DNA of 64,000 nucleotides from an uncultured Bryobacteraceae bacterium (GTDB lineage: Bacteria; Acidobacteriota; Terriglobia; Bryobacterales; Bryobacteraceae): positions 93,394 to 157,393 of the forward strand of contig CALJAM010000029.1 in assembly GCA_938027685.1 (NCBI GenBank), read 5' to 3'. How positions within the stretch are numbered: position 1 is the first letter of the stretch; every line of letters begins with the position of its first letter. The notes beneath the pieces were generated by a model. That model was given only the letters and a program-made list of their open reading frames with translations, ran no database searches and was not told the DNA's origin. Positions 17,968 through 26,535 of the stretch are shown here, piece after piece. The position numbers and the translations under genes are program-made.

Positions 17968-19932
17968 ATGTCGATGACGCGTCGTGAGTTTCTGAGCGTT
18001 GCGGGTCCCGGGTTGACCGCGCGCGGGCCAGAGGCGGCGGACTGGCGCGCACAGGGCATTCTCCACCTGGAGCATTCGCCCCATGCGCGGCTGAAGAACG
18101 TCCCCGTGCGCGCCGTGGCGTTGCACGAGGGCTTCTGGACCGCGCGCCGCAAGGCCAACTTCGAGCGCAGCATTCCCACGCTGCTGCAATTGCTCGAAGA
18201 ACACGGCGTGGTGGACAACTTCCGGCGCCTCAGCGGACGCAAGAACGTCCCTCGCCGCGGACCGCTCTACACGGACTCCGACCTTTATAAATGGATGGAA
18301 GCGGTGGCCTTTGTTCTCCAGTCCGGGGAGGATCCCGGCTTGCGCGCGACCTTCGAACGGCTCACCGACGAGATCCTTGCTGCTCAAGAGGAGTCCGGTT
18401 ACCTGAACACTTACTATGTCGAGGAACGCAGAGCCCTACGGTTTCAGGAAATGCACCGGGGCCACGAACTTTATTGTCTCGGCCACTTACTCCAGGCCGC
18501 CATTGCCTATTACCGGGCGACAGGGGATACCCGCCTGCTTGACGGCGGCATTAAGTTCGTGAACTACCTTGCGGAAAACTTCGGTCCCACGCGCCGCCCG
18601 CTGTTGGCCGGACACCCGTGTCTGGAAATGGCCCTTGTCGAACTTTACCGCATCACACGCGAGCGACAACACCTGGATCTGGCCGGTTACCTGCTCGAGG
18701 GGGACGGCGAGCGTCTGAAGCTCACCCGGCAGCAGTCGATCTATTTGTTCAGCGGCAAGCCCTTCACCTCGCGCACGCGGCTCGAAGGCCACGCCGTCCG
18801 CGCCATGTACGCCTGCTGCGGCGCAACCGACTATTACATGGAGACAGGCCGATCCGACTACGCGGCCACACTCGAGCGGCTCTGGCAGGATCTGGCGCGC
18901 GGCAAGGTTTACATCACGGGCGGCGTGGGCTCGCGCGCGCAGGGGGAGGCCTTCGGCGACCCTTACGAGTTGCCCAACCGGCTTGCCTACACGGAAAGCT
19001 GCGCCGCCATCGGCAACATGATGTGGAACTGGCGTCTGCTGGCCGCCCGCGGGGAGGCTCGCTTCGCCGATATGCTCGAGCGCGCCCTCTACAACGGCGT
19101 CAATTCGGGCATGTCGCTCTCGGGTGATCTCTACTGCTACCGCAATCCACTCGAGCTGAGCGGCGATCCTGACGACCGCATCCGCAATCCCTGGTACGAT
19201 ACCACTTGCTGCCCGCCCAACCTTCAGCGCATCCTGGCATCGCTGCCCGGTTACTTTTACAGCACGAGCGCCGAAGGCCTGTGGGTTCACCTTTATCACG
19301 GCGGAACGCTGGAGTGGCGCTTGCGCGGCGAGGTGCGGGTGCAAATCGTTCAGAGGACCCGCTACCCATGGGAAGGGCGAATCGAGCTGGAAATGCGCCC
19401 GGAACGTCCCGCGGAGTTCACCCTCGCGCTGCGGGTTCCGGCTTGGGCTTCGGGCGCCCGACTTTGGGTGAACGGCGAAGCTCGCGCCGCCCCTGCGGGA
19501 CAGTACGCGGTGGTGCGCAGGCTCTGGCAGCCGCGCGATCGTGTCGTGCTCGATCTACCCCTTGAGGTACGGCTTACCGCGGCCAATCCCATGGTCGCCG
19601 AGAACTGGGGCAAGGCGGCCGTCGAACGCGGACCTCTGGTCTATTGCATCGAGCAACTGGACCATCCCGACGTTTCGATATTCGACCTGCTGCTCGATCC
19701 CGACGCCGGTTTTCAGGAAGAGTTCCGGGCCGACATGCTCGGCGGCATCGTGATGCTCCGCCACAAGGGGCGCGCTTGGCGCAGCTCGCCCACGGCCGAG
19801 CCTCTTTACACGCGCTGGCCCCCGCCGGCACGGGCTACGCGAACCGCAGAGATTACGCTCATCCCCTATTACACGTTCCACAACCGCGGCATCACCGCGA
19901 TGAGGGTTTGGATGCCGCCGGCGGGGGCCTGA
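17968..19932 (+). CDS. GH127 beta-L-arabinofuranosidase family protein (DUF1680) with Tat signal
   Basis: A 654-residue enzyme with a short Tat-type signal (MTRREFLSVAG). The metal/catalytic residues of GH127 are present: Glu and Cys in YTESCAAIGN and the double Cys in YDTTCCPPNLQR. In the characterised Bifidobacterium enzyme these residues bind Zn and supply the Cys nucleophile that releases L-arabinofuranose. The alpha/alpha barrel lies in the N-terminal two thirds and beta-sandwich regions at the C-terminus. An AAAAGGAG site precedes the ATG. It is probably co-transcribed with the Gfo/Idh gene. The exact sugar is inferred from the family. Confidence 0.92.
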   Translation: MSMTRREFLSVAGPGLTARGPEAADWRAQGILHLEHSPHARLKNVPVRAVALHEGFWTARRKANFERSIPTLLQLLEEHGVVDNFRRLSGRKNVPRRGPLYTDSDLYKWMEAVAFVLQSGEDPGLRATFERLTDEILAAQEESGYLNTYYVEERRALRFQEMHRGHELYCLGHLLQAAIAYYRATGDTRLLDGGIKFVNYLAENFGPTRRPLLAGHPCLEMALVELYRITRERQHLDLAGYLLEGDGERLKLTRQQSIYLFSGKPFTSRTRLEGHAVRAMYACCGATDYYMETGRSDYAATLERLWQDLARGKVYITGGVGSRAQGEAFGDPYELPNRLAYTESCAAIGNMMWNWRLLAARGEARFADMLERALYNGVNSGMSLSGDLYCYRNPLELSGDPDDRIRNPWYDTTCCPPNLQRILASLPGYFYSTSAEGLWVHLYHGGTLEWRLRGEVRVQIVQRTRYPWEGRIELEMRPERPAEFTLALRVPAWASGARLWVNGEARAAPAGQYAVVRRLWQPRDRVVLDLPLEVRLTAANPMVAENWGKAAVERGPLVYCIEQLDHPDVSIFDLLLDPDAGFQEEFRADMLGGIVMLRHKGRAWRSSPTAEPLYTRWPPPARATRTAEITLIPYYTFHNRGITAMRVWMPPAGA

Positions 19933-19975
19933 CCCCCTCTAATCCCGGAGGCCGTTCGCTGCCGATAGTAAGGAC

Positions 19976-20251
19976 GTGCGCGAGCGGCGTCTGATCCGGC
20001 TTTACATCAGCGGCGCCACTCCCCGATCGGCTGCCGCGGTCGAGGCACTCAAAGCCCTGCTCGACGAGCTGAACGAGGAATGCGAGCTGGAGATCATCGA
20101 CGTGTACCAGCAAGCCGGCCGCGCCGGGCAGGACGACGTTCTGATCACGCCCACGTTGATCGAAAAGTCCCACGGCACTGTCCGTCGGCTGGTCGGCGAT
20201 CTGGGGGACCGGCGCCGCTTGCGCGCAGCCTTGGGGTTGACGGGAAGATGA
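19976..20251 (+). CDS. KaiB-like thioredoxin-fold protein
   Basis: This 91-residue protein matches KaiB along its whole length: LIRLYISGATPRSAAAVEAL, LEIIDVYQQAGRAGQDDVL, the cis-proline region TPTLIEK, and GDLGDRRRLRAALGL at the end. KaiB is the fold-switching partner of the KaiC ATPase in cyanobacterial clocks, and SasA kinase has a KaiB-like sensor domain. No kaiC or kaiA is in the window. The GTG start has TAAGGAC before it. Its stop overlaps the ATG of the histidine kinase gene by four bases, so it is likely to act with that kinase, perhaps as a detached SasA-like sensor module. Confidence 0.88.
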   Translation: MRERRLIRLYISGATPRSAAAVEALKALLDELNEECELEIIDVYQQAGRAGQDDVLITPTLIEKSHGTVRRLVGDLGDRRRLRAALGLTGR

Positions 20252-21537
20252 GCGAAGGGCTGCACCGCGAGCTGATGCGGCTCCGCGCGCGCCTGGCTGC
20301 GGCCGAGCAGGCCTTGCAGGCGATACGCGAAGGCAAGGCCGATGCCGTTGTGGCTGGAGGTCCCGGGGGTTGTCGCGTTTTCACGCTTGAGGGCGCCGAC
20401 CACCCTTACCGCGTCTTTTTGGAGCAGATGCAGGAGGGCGCGGCAGCGCTCGATCGTCACGGAGCGATTCTCTACGCGAACCAGCGGCTCGCCGCCATGT
20501 TGGCGACGCCGCTCGAGAAAGTCATCGGCCGCGATCTCGATAGTTGGGTCCCTGCCGAAGCCCGTCCCATCTTTCGCGAATGGCTGGAGGGCGCCTTGCG
20601 CGAGGGGGCGCGGGCGGAACTCGACCTGGTGGCTGCTGACGGGCGTCGCGTCCCGGTCTGCCTTTCCGGGCGTTCGCCCGGGGCCGGCGTCGCGCCCGCG
20701 CTCTGCGTTGTGATCACGGATCTGAGCGAGCCGCGCCGGCGCGAGCAACAGTTGCGGCGCCAGACCGAGCTGCTGGCCCGAGCGCGTGCCGAGCTGGAAC
20801 GCCAGGCGGCGGAGCTGTCTCGCTCCAACGCGGAACTGGAGCAGTTCGCTTCCGTGCTGGCGCACGACTTGCGCGAACCGCTGCGCGCGGTGCTCAACTA
20901 CGCGCGGCTGCTGGCGAGCCGCGGTCTCCGGCAATCGGAGGATCGCTCGCAGCGGTACCTTGCCAGGGTGCTGGGCGGCGCGGAGCGGCTCGACCGCATG
21001 ATCGAGGGGCTGCTGGAATTCTCGCGCGTCGGCACCCGCGGTCGGCCTCCGCAGCCAACCGATGCGCAGGCCGTCTTCGAACAGGCCTGCTCGGATCTGC
21101 GCGAGCTCATCGAGAGCGCCGGGGCGACCGTGACGCACGAGCCGTTGCCCACGGTGATGGCCGATGAAACGCAACTGTTGCGGCTCATCGAGAATCTGCT
21201 TGCCAACGCGATCAAGTTCCGCGGTGCTGAGCCGCCACGCGTCCACGTTCGGGCTGAATGGCGCCAGGGTGAGTGGGTGTTCGCGGTGCGGGACAACGGC
21301 ATCGGGATCGACGCGCGCGACTACGATCGCATTTTCGCGCCCTTTCAGCGACTTCACCGGAACGCCGACTATCCGGGCGACGGTCTGGGCCTCGCCGTTG
21401 CGCGCCGCATCGTCGAGCGGCACGGGGGTCGGATCTGGGTGGAATCGCAGCCGGGCAAGGGATCTACGTTCTTTTTCACCATGCCCGCCGTCACGGATCG
21501 CGCGCATGAGCAGGCCTGCGGCGCGCGGGCGGGCTGA
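20248..21537 (+). CDS. PAS-containing sensor histidine kinase
   Basis: A 429-residue cytoplasmic kinase without transmembrane segments. It has an N-terminal coiled coil (1-30), a PAS domain (about 53-160, starting HPYRVFLEQMQEGAAALD), a second coiled coil (162-197), a HisKA domain with phosphoacceptor H206 in VLAHDLREPLRA, and a HATPase domain with the N box NLLANAIKF, DNGIGI and GDGLGLAV. The end of the protein matches phytochrome/PAS-type kinases. The ATG at 20248 gives the 4-nt overlap with the KaiB-like gene. The receiver-ATPase gene 26 nt downstream is the likely phosphorylation target. Confidence 0.92.
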   Translation: MSEGLHRELMRLRARLAAAEQALQAIREGKADAVVAGGPGGCRVFTLEGADHPYRVFLEQMQEGAAALDRHGAILYANQRLAAMLATPLEKVIGRDLDSWVPAEARPIFREWLEGALREGARAELDLVAADGRRVPVCLSGRSPGAGVAPALCVVITDLSEPRRREQQLRRQTELLARARAELERQAAELSRSNAELEQFASVLAHDLREPLRAVLNYARLLASRGLRQSEDRSQRYLARVLGGAERLDRMIEGLLEFSRVGTRGRPPQPTDAQAVFEQACSDLRELIESAGATVTHEPLPTVMADETQLLRLIENLLANAIKFRGAEPPRVHVRAEWRQGEWVFAVRDNGIGIDARDYDRIFAPFQRLHRNADYPGDGLGLAVARRIVERHGGRIWVESQPGKGSTFFFTMPAVTDRAHEQACGARAG

Positions 21538-21563
21538 AGGCACGAGTCGAGGAGGAATGCAAC

Positions 21564-22712
21564 ATGAGCGCTGAAGCGTCCGGCACGACATCGATCCTGC
21601 TGGTGGAGGACAGCGAGGCCGATGCGGAGTGGGTCTTCGATTGCCTGGAGGAGTCAGGTCGGACGTATCGTATCGAGCACGCTCCGCGGCTGGCCGACGC
21701 CGCCGCCAGGCTCGAAAGCTCCCGGCCCGATGTTATCGTGCTCGACCTGATGCTGCCTGATAGCGCCGGCTGGCAGACGTTCCGGGAGCTTCGCCGTCGC
21801 GCTCCGGACGCCGCGCTGGTGGTGCTGAGCGGTCTCGGTGACGAAACGCTCGCGCGCAACGCCGTACGCCAGGGGGCGCAAGATTTCCTGGTGAAAGGAC
21901 GGACGCCGCCGGAGATTCTGGTCCGCGCGCTCGATTACGCGGTCGAGCGACAGCGCTCCCTGCTGCGTCTGAGGCAGACGACGAATCGCCGCGGCAAGCT
22001 GATTGCGTTCATCGGCGCCAAGGGCGGCGTGGGTGCGACCACCGTCGCTACAAGCGTGGCCGCCGCGCTCGCACGGCGGCTCGATGTGATCATCGCCGAG
22101 CTGGAGAGCCTTGGCTGCGGTCTGGCGGGCGCTTTTCGTATTCGCGCGCAGGCCGGCGCCGCCTGGAGCGCCGATTTCTCCGACCCGGACCAATTGACGC
22201 ATCAGCTATGGAAGCTGCCGTCGGGATTGCGCGTGTTGTTGGGACCTCCCCCGGATCGTGAAGTCACGGCCGCGCAAGCGGAAGCCGTTGTGGACGCCCT
22301 GGTGGCCGCAGCCGATCGTGTCGTCGTGGATCTGGCGCCGCGGGCATCTGCAGCGAACGCCGCCGTGTTACGCCGGGCCGATCGCATCGTGATGGTGCTC
22401 GAGCGTGAGCCCGCTTCGGTGGCGGCAGCTTCTCGCCTGCTCGAGTACCTGCGCGCCGCGTGCCGACTGGAAGGGCTCGTGCACGCTGTTGTGGTCAATC
22501 GCGTGGCCCTGGCGTGCCCGTTGCCCCTCGAGGAGATCGAGCGCCAGTTACAGATACCGGTGCTCGCCGTCATCCCGCCCAACGCGGATCTTTGCGTGCA
22601 AGCCCGCCGCAGCGGGGCGCCGGTGGTGTTCTATCAACCGGAAAGCGCCTTGGGCGGCTGCCTGCTCGAACTGGCCGCAAAACTGGAAGAGGACCACGCG
22701 GTCGCATCCTGA
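21564..22712 (+). CDS. Receiver domain fused to CpaE/MinD-type ATPase
   Basis: This 382-residue fusion has an N-terminal receiver (residues 8-130) with the acidic pocket, phospho-Asp D61 in VLDLMLPD and Lys111. A ParA/MinD-like domain follows, with Walker A KGGVGATT (153-160). Here the usual P-loop Lys is Ala, as in CpaE proteins, while the signature Lys at the start is kept. CpaE places pilus assembly machines at cell poles. GGAGGAA precedes the ATG. Position in the KaiB/kinase operon suggests that phosphorylation controls localisation or assembly; this is inferred. Confidence 0.9.
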   Translation: MSAEASGTTSILLVEDSEADAEWVFDCLEESGRTYRIEHAPRLADAAARLESSRPDVIVLDLMLPDSAGWQTFRELRRRAPDAALVVLSGLGDETLARNAVRQGAQDFLVKGRTPPEILVRALDYAVERQRSLLRLRQTTNRRGKLIAFIGAKGGVGATTVATSVAAALARRLDVIIAELESLGCGLAGAFRIRAQAGAAWSADFSDPDQLTHQLWKLPSGLRVLLGPPPDREVTAAQAEAVVDALVAAADRVVVDLAPRASAANAAVLRRADRIVMVLEREPASVAAASRLLEYLRAACRLEGLVHAVVVNRVALACPLPLEEIERQLQIPVLAVIPPNADLCVQARRSGAPVVFYQPESALGGCLLELAAKLEEDHAVAS

Positions 22713-22856
22713 AGACGAGTTTCCGGGGACCTTCAGGTCGGGTCCTACATCGTCGCGGCGAGTGCGACAGACCGCCTGCATCGATCATCTACGGCCCGGC
22801 CGCGGACGACGTCGCCTCCTCGGGGAGTTCGCTTCGTCCGGCGTGTAGGTGGAGGG

Positions 22857-22917
22857 AAAAACGCAAGCGCCCGACGGCCGGTGGGGGGTCAGCGCGCCCG
22901 GCCGTCAGGCGCTTGCG
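22857..22917 (-). terminator. Intrinsic terminator after the LTxxQ gene
   Basis: Two 20-nt arms (22862-22881 and 22898-22917) pair with one mismatch around a 16-nt loop. On the minus strand the stem is followed by TTTTT (22861-22857). It begins 10 nt after the stop codon of the minus-strand gene. No T run follows on the plus strand, so it does not clearly serve the KaiB operon. Confidence 0.82.
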
Positions 22918-22927
22918 CCGATCACCC

Positions 22928-23497
22928 TCACTGCGGGAGCGAGGGAACTCGGCGGAGGCCGCGCATCGGCCCCGTGCCCGCAAGCGGTCTCGCTTGCAGC
23001 CGAGCCGCGGCCGGTCTCCATTCTGGCCCGAGCCAGCCCAGTCCAGGCCTAGGCCACCCCTGAGGCCCGGCAGGCGCCAACAGACCCAACGCCTCCGCCT
23101 GCCGGATGGCCGGCGCGAGTTTACGAGCCTGCTCGAGCGCTTCCAGCTTCGCCCGCTGATCACCGGTCAACACGCCCAACGCCTGGTTGCGTGCGGCAGT
23201 GTGGGCATCCGCCAGGCGCTTGCGCAGGCTCTCGATCTCGAGCAACGCCTTGCCTAGGGCCGCGGCATCCGCGGAGCCTCGATCCAGTTGCTCACGGAGG
23301 GCCTCATGCTTGGCGGCCAGCTCCGCAATCAGCGGCCGCACGGCCTGAAAATGCTGTTGCTGAAACTGTCGCAGGGATTGGATCTGAGAGTCTTGCAATC
23401 CCAGATAATTCTTGAGTGCATCCACGGGAAGGGGAGCAGGCGTTTGAGCCGCTAGCACTCCTGCCATCGTCGCCACCAGTAGCATCCGCCGCATCAT
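22928..23497 (-). CDS. Small secreted LTxxQ (Spy/CpxP-like) protein
   Basis: This 189-residue protein has a signal peptide (MMRRMLLVATMAGVLAAQ) and is mostly helical with heptad-like stretches (about 25-140). It contains LTGDQRAKLEALEQ, the LTxxQ motif of Spy/CpxP periplasmic chaperones. The C-terminal 45 residues are Pro/Gly/Arg-rich and probably disordered. The ATG at 23497 is chosen because a GGAGG lies 11 nt upstream, although a GTG inside that site is also in frame. A periplasmic chaperone or metal-stress role is known for the family but not shown here. Confidence 0.78.
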   Translation of the reverse strand: MMRRMLLVATMAGVLAAQTPAPLPVDALKNYLGLQDSQIQSLRQFQQQHFQAVRPLIAELAAKHEALREQLDRGSADAAALGKALLEIESLRKRLADAHTAARNQALGVLTGDQRAKLEALEQARKLAPAIRQAEALGLLAPAGPQGWPRPGLGWLGPEWRPAAARLQARPLAGTGPMRGLRRVPSLPQ

Positions 23498-23701
23498 TTT
23501 CCGATTCGCCTCCACGTTGAATCACGTGCGTTCTTTTGGCTCCGTCTCGGGCTCCACTTTGATTAAACGCAATCGGCCGCCAAAGGTAGGTCAAGACGAG
23601 GCAAAAAGGCCTTTACATTATTAACCGGTCCTGCGCCTGCGGCTACCGCTTTCCCGGTGCGACGCCGCCCGCCACCGTCGCGCGGTGCTACGCTACGCGG
23701 C

Positions 23702-24502
23702 ATGCGCGTTCCCAATCTCTTGCTCGTCGTCGCAGGGCTCGCCGTCGCGCAACCCACGCGCGAGATGGCGGAACTGAACTGGATGGAATTCCGCGAGCTG
23801 GTGCCGGCGAAGATCCGCACGGTGTTGCTGCCCACGGGCACGCTGGAAGCTCACGGCGTCCTCGCCAACGGCGCGGACATGCTGGCGCCGCCGGCGCTGG
23901 CCCGAGCGATCGCCTCGCGCGTCGACGCATTGGTGGCGCCGGTCATTGCGTACGGCGTCACCGGCAGCCTGGATGCTTACGCGGGGGGCTTCTCGGTCAG
24001 CGAGGCCGCCTATCGCGCTTATGTCGCTGACGTGCTGGCCGGACTCGCGCAGACCGGATTCCGCAACCTGATCGTCATCAACGGGCACGGCGGACCGCAG
24101 ACCGCCATCCTGAACGAGCTGGCCGAACGCACGGGGCGGGATCGCGGCGTTCGAACTCTCGTCGTCAACTGGTGGTCCTATTGCTCCGACGTGACGCTGC
24201 GCATCTTCGGCGAAGACGGGGGCCACGCGGGCTGGAACGAAACCGCGATGATCCAGGCCATCGATCCGAAGCTGGTGAAGCCGCAGCTTTATCGCGAGCG
24301 GCTTGCCCTGCCGCGCCCTGCGGAGGCAACCTGGTCGGCCTATCCCTTCCCGGCCACCATCATCCTCTACAAGCCCGGCGAAGGTTACCCGCGATTTGAC
24401 GAGAAAAAAGCCAAGGCTTACTTCGAGGCCGTGGTCGAGAAACTCACTGCCTTGATCCGTGACGTCATCGCGCGGTGGGACGAGGCCGGGGTGCTGCGGT
24501 GA
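23702..24502 (+). CDS. Creatininase family amidohydrolase, secreted
   Basis: The 266-residue product has a signal peptide (MRVPNLLLVVAGLAVAQ). Metal-ligand motifs of the creatininase fold are present: LPTGTLEAHG followed by NGADM (Glu, His, Asp), VINGHGG, and GHAGWNETAM. Members open amide rings such as creatinine or act in cofactor synthesis; the substrate here is unknown. The ATG at 23702 is used because the signal peptide begins there. The 3' end overlaps the convergent ogt gene by 38 nt. The intergenic DNA before it (23560-23640) is unusually AT-rich. Confidence 0.85.
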   Translation: MRVPNLLLVVAGLAVAQPTREMAELNWMEFRELVPAKIRTVLLPTGTLEAHGVLANGADMLAPPALARAIASRVDALVAPVIAYGVTGSLDAYAGGFSVSEAAYRAYVADVLAGLAQTGFRNLIVINGHGGPQTAILNELAERTGRDRGVRTLVVNWWSYCSDVTLRIFGEDGGHAGWNETAMIQAIDPKLVKPQLYRERLALPRPAEATWSAYPFPATIILYKPGEGYPRFDEKKAKAYFEAVVEKLTALIRDVIARWDEAGVLR

Positions 24503-25034
24503 CCTGCCGTTCCAAATCCAGCAAGAATTGTTTCAATCGGAGTCCGCCTCCGTAGCCTCCGAGCGCTCCGTCGCTACGCACCACTCTGTGGCAGGGCACG
24601 AGGATGGCCACAGGGTTGGCTCTGCAAGCGCCCCCCACGGCTCGCGCGCCCCCCGGGATCCCGGCAGCCGCGGCCACTTCGCCGTAGCTGCGCGTCTCGC
24701 CGTAGGGGATGCGCGTCAAAACGCGCCACACCCGAAGCTGGAAAGCGGACCCGCTGAGCTTCACCGGCAACTCGAAGCGCTGCCTGCGCCCCGCGAGGTA
24801 TTCATCGAGCTGCCTGGCGGCCTCGCGCAGCAGCCGCTCGTCGGAGCTCCGCTCCGCCCGGAGCCCGCTCAGGCGCCGCAGCTCGGCGAGAAACTCCCGC
24901 TCGTTGCAACCGGGCGCGATCCGCACGATCGCCTCGGCGTCGGCTGCGATCCAGACCGTGGCTCCGGAAGGCGTCGGCAAGCCCGCATAGCGTAGGGGAC
25001 CCGAGATCAGACCTTCCAGCAGATCAACTTGCAC
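24465..25034 (-). CDS. ogt: Methylated-DNA--protein-cysteine methyltransferase
   Basis: Repairs O6-alkylguanine by moving the alkyl group to its own Cys. The protein has 189 residues. The active site is VPCHRVV with Cys148. The helix-turn-helix with GETRSYGEVAAAAG and RAVGGACRANP binds DNA, and GALGGYGGGLRLKQFLL closes the domain. The GTG start lies inside the upstream aldehyde dehydrogenase gene (28-nt overlap), and the 3' end overlaps the creatininase gene. Tight packing suggests co-transcription with the dehydrogenase. Confidence 0.93.
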   Translation of the reverse strand: MQVDLLEGLISGPLRYAGLPTPSGATVWIAADAEAIVRIAPGCNEREFLAELRRLSGLRAERSSDERLLREAARQLDEYLAGRRQRFELPVKLSGSAFQLRVWRVLTRIPYGETRSYGEVAAAAGIPGGARAVGGACRANPVAILVPCHRVVRSDGALGGYGGGLRLKQFLLDLERQVTAAPRPRPTAR

Positions 25035-26425
25035 TCGGTCATCTCCTCGACGGCGTATTTCGGGCCTTCCCGCCCCATTCCGCTGAGTTTGATTCCGCCG
25101 TAAGGCATATGATCCACGCGGTATTGCGGGATCTCGTTGATCATGACGCCGCCCACTTCGAGCCGCCGCGCCGCGGCGAACGCCTTGCTGAGGTCCCGCG
25201 TGTAGATGCCGGCCTGCAGACCGTAGTCAGAGCGGTTCACCAGCTCGATTGCTTGGTCCAGCGTATCGTAAAGGTTGATCCCGACCACAGGGCCGAACGC
25301 TTCCCGACAGGAAAGCCTCACGTGCGGCGGAACGTGCGCGAGCACCGCCGGCCGCATCACAGCCCCGCGTCGCTCGCCTCCCGTCAGCAACCGCGCCCCA
25401 GCCTCGACGGCCTCCCGGATCCATTCCTCCACCCGCGCCGCTTCCGCTTCGTTGATCAGCGAGCTGATCTCCGTGGCCGGATCGTGCGGATGGCCCATGC
25501 GGAGCGCTCGGGCGCCTTCGAGGAATCGCTCGATGAATTCATCGGCCGCGCGCCGGTGCACGTAGATCCGCTGGATGGAGATGCAAACCTGCCCTGAGTT
25601 GGCGAAGCTCCCCGGCACCGCCCGCCGCGCCGCCTCCTCGAGATCGGCGTCCTGGTCCACGATCAGTGCGGAGTTGTTGCCCAGCTCGAGCGTCACCCGT
25701 TTCATGCCCGCGAGGTTGCGGATGCGCACGCCTACGTCCGGACTGCCGGTGAAGGTCACCATGGCCACGCCCGGATGCTGCGTCAGCAGATCTCCGATGG
25801 TTCCGCCCGGCCCGGGGATCACGTTCAGCGCGCCCGCCGGCAGGCCGCATTCATGCAGGATCTCGGCCAGAAGCAGCGCGCTCAGGGGCGTCGCGGATGC
25901 CGGCTTGTGCACGACCGCATTGCCCGCCGCCAACGCCGGAGCGATTTTGTGCATGGAGAGGTTCAGCGGAAAATTGAAAGGCGTGATGGCCGCGATCACG
26001 CCCAGCGGCTCGCGCACGGTCATGGCCCAGTGCCCCTTGCCGGCCGGAGCCGCCTCCATGGGCACGACCTCTCCCGCCAGCCGGTGCGCTTCTTCGGCCG
26101 AAAACAGCAAGGTCTGCGAGGCGCGCTCGACTTCGACCCGGGCTTCCCGTAAGGGCTTGCCGCTCTCCGAGCTTACCGCCAACGCTATCTCCTCGCTGCG
26201 TTCCAGGAGTCGATGGTAGGCCTTATGCAGGATGGCCGCACGCTCGGCAGCCGTCATCTCGCGCATCAGCCTTGCTGCTGCACCTGCTGCGGAAACGGCC
26301 GCCTCGACCTCGTCCGGGCCGGCCACGCCGACTTGGGCCACGACGCTGCCGTCGAAGGGAAGCCGGACCGGCCTGCGCTCGGCTGTCTTCACCCATTGCC
26401 CTCCGATCCACGGTGCGTATTCCAT
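25007..26425 (-). CDS. NAD(P)-dependent aldehyde dehydrogenase
   Basis: A 472-residue cytoplasmic ALDH. The catalytic Cys is in FANSGQVCIS and the general-base Glu in VTLELGNNSA. The NAD-binding part has TPFNFPLNLSMHK, GNAVVHKPAS and VTFTGSPDVG. The C-terminal oligomerisation part has YGGIKLSGMGREGPKYA. The sequence is closest in style to lactaldehyde/glyceraldehyde-phosphate type enzymes; the exact aldehyde is unknown. The ATG at 26425 follows GGAGTGGAGG, better than the codon seven residues upstream. Confidence 0.92.
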   Translation of the reverse strand: MEYAPWIGGQWVKTAERRPVRLPFDGSVVAQVGVAGPDEVEAAVSAAGAAARLMREMTAAERAAILHKAYHRLLERSEEIALAVSSESGKPLREARVEVERASQTLLFSAEEAHRLAGEVVPMEAAPAGKGHWAMTVREPLGVIAAITPFNFPLNLSMHKIAPALAAGNAVVHKPASATPLSALLLAEILHECGLPAGALNVIPGPGGTIGDLLTQHPGVAMVTFTGSPDVGVRIRNLAGMKRVTLELGNNSALIVDQDADLEEAARRAVPGSFANSGQVCISIQRIYVHRRAADEFIERFLEGARALRMGHPHDPATEISSLINEAEAARVEEWIREAVEAGARLLTGGERRGAVMRPAVLAHVPPHVRLSCREAFGPVVGINLYDTLDQAIELVNRSDYGLQAGIYTRDLSKAFAAARRLEVGGVMINEIPQYRVDHMPYGGIKLSGMGREGPKYAVEEMTECKLICWKV

Positions 26426-26535
26426 TCCAGCCTCCACTCCCCTCATGATAGGCGGGACCCGCGCTAGGCTCCGCCGGGGCGGCCCCTGGCAGGCATCCGA
26501 GCCGGGTTATGCTGAAGATCCGACAGAGGTGGCAG

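Noticed and set aside
23560..23640. Promoter with TTGACC on the minus strand before the LTxxQ gene
   Set aside because: The only AT-rich -10-like hexamer lies about 21 nt away, too far for a normal spacer.
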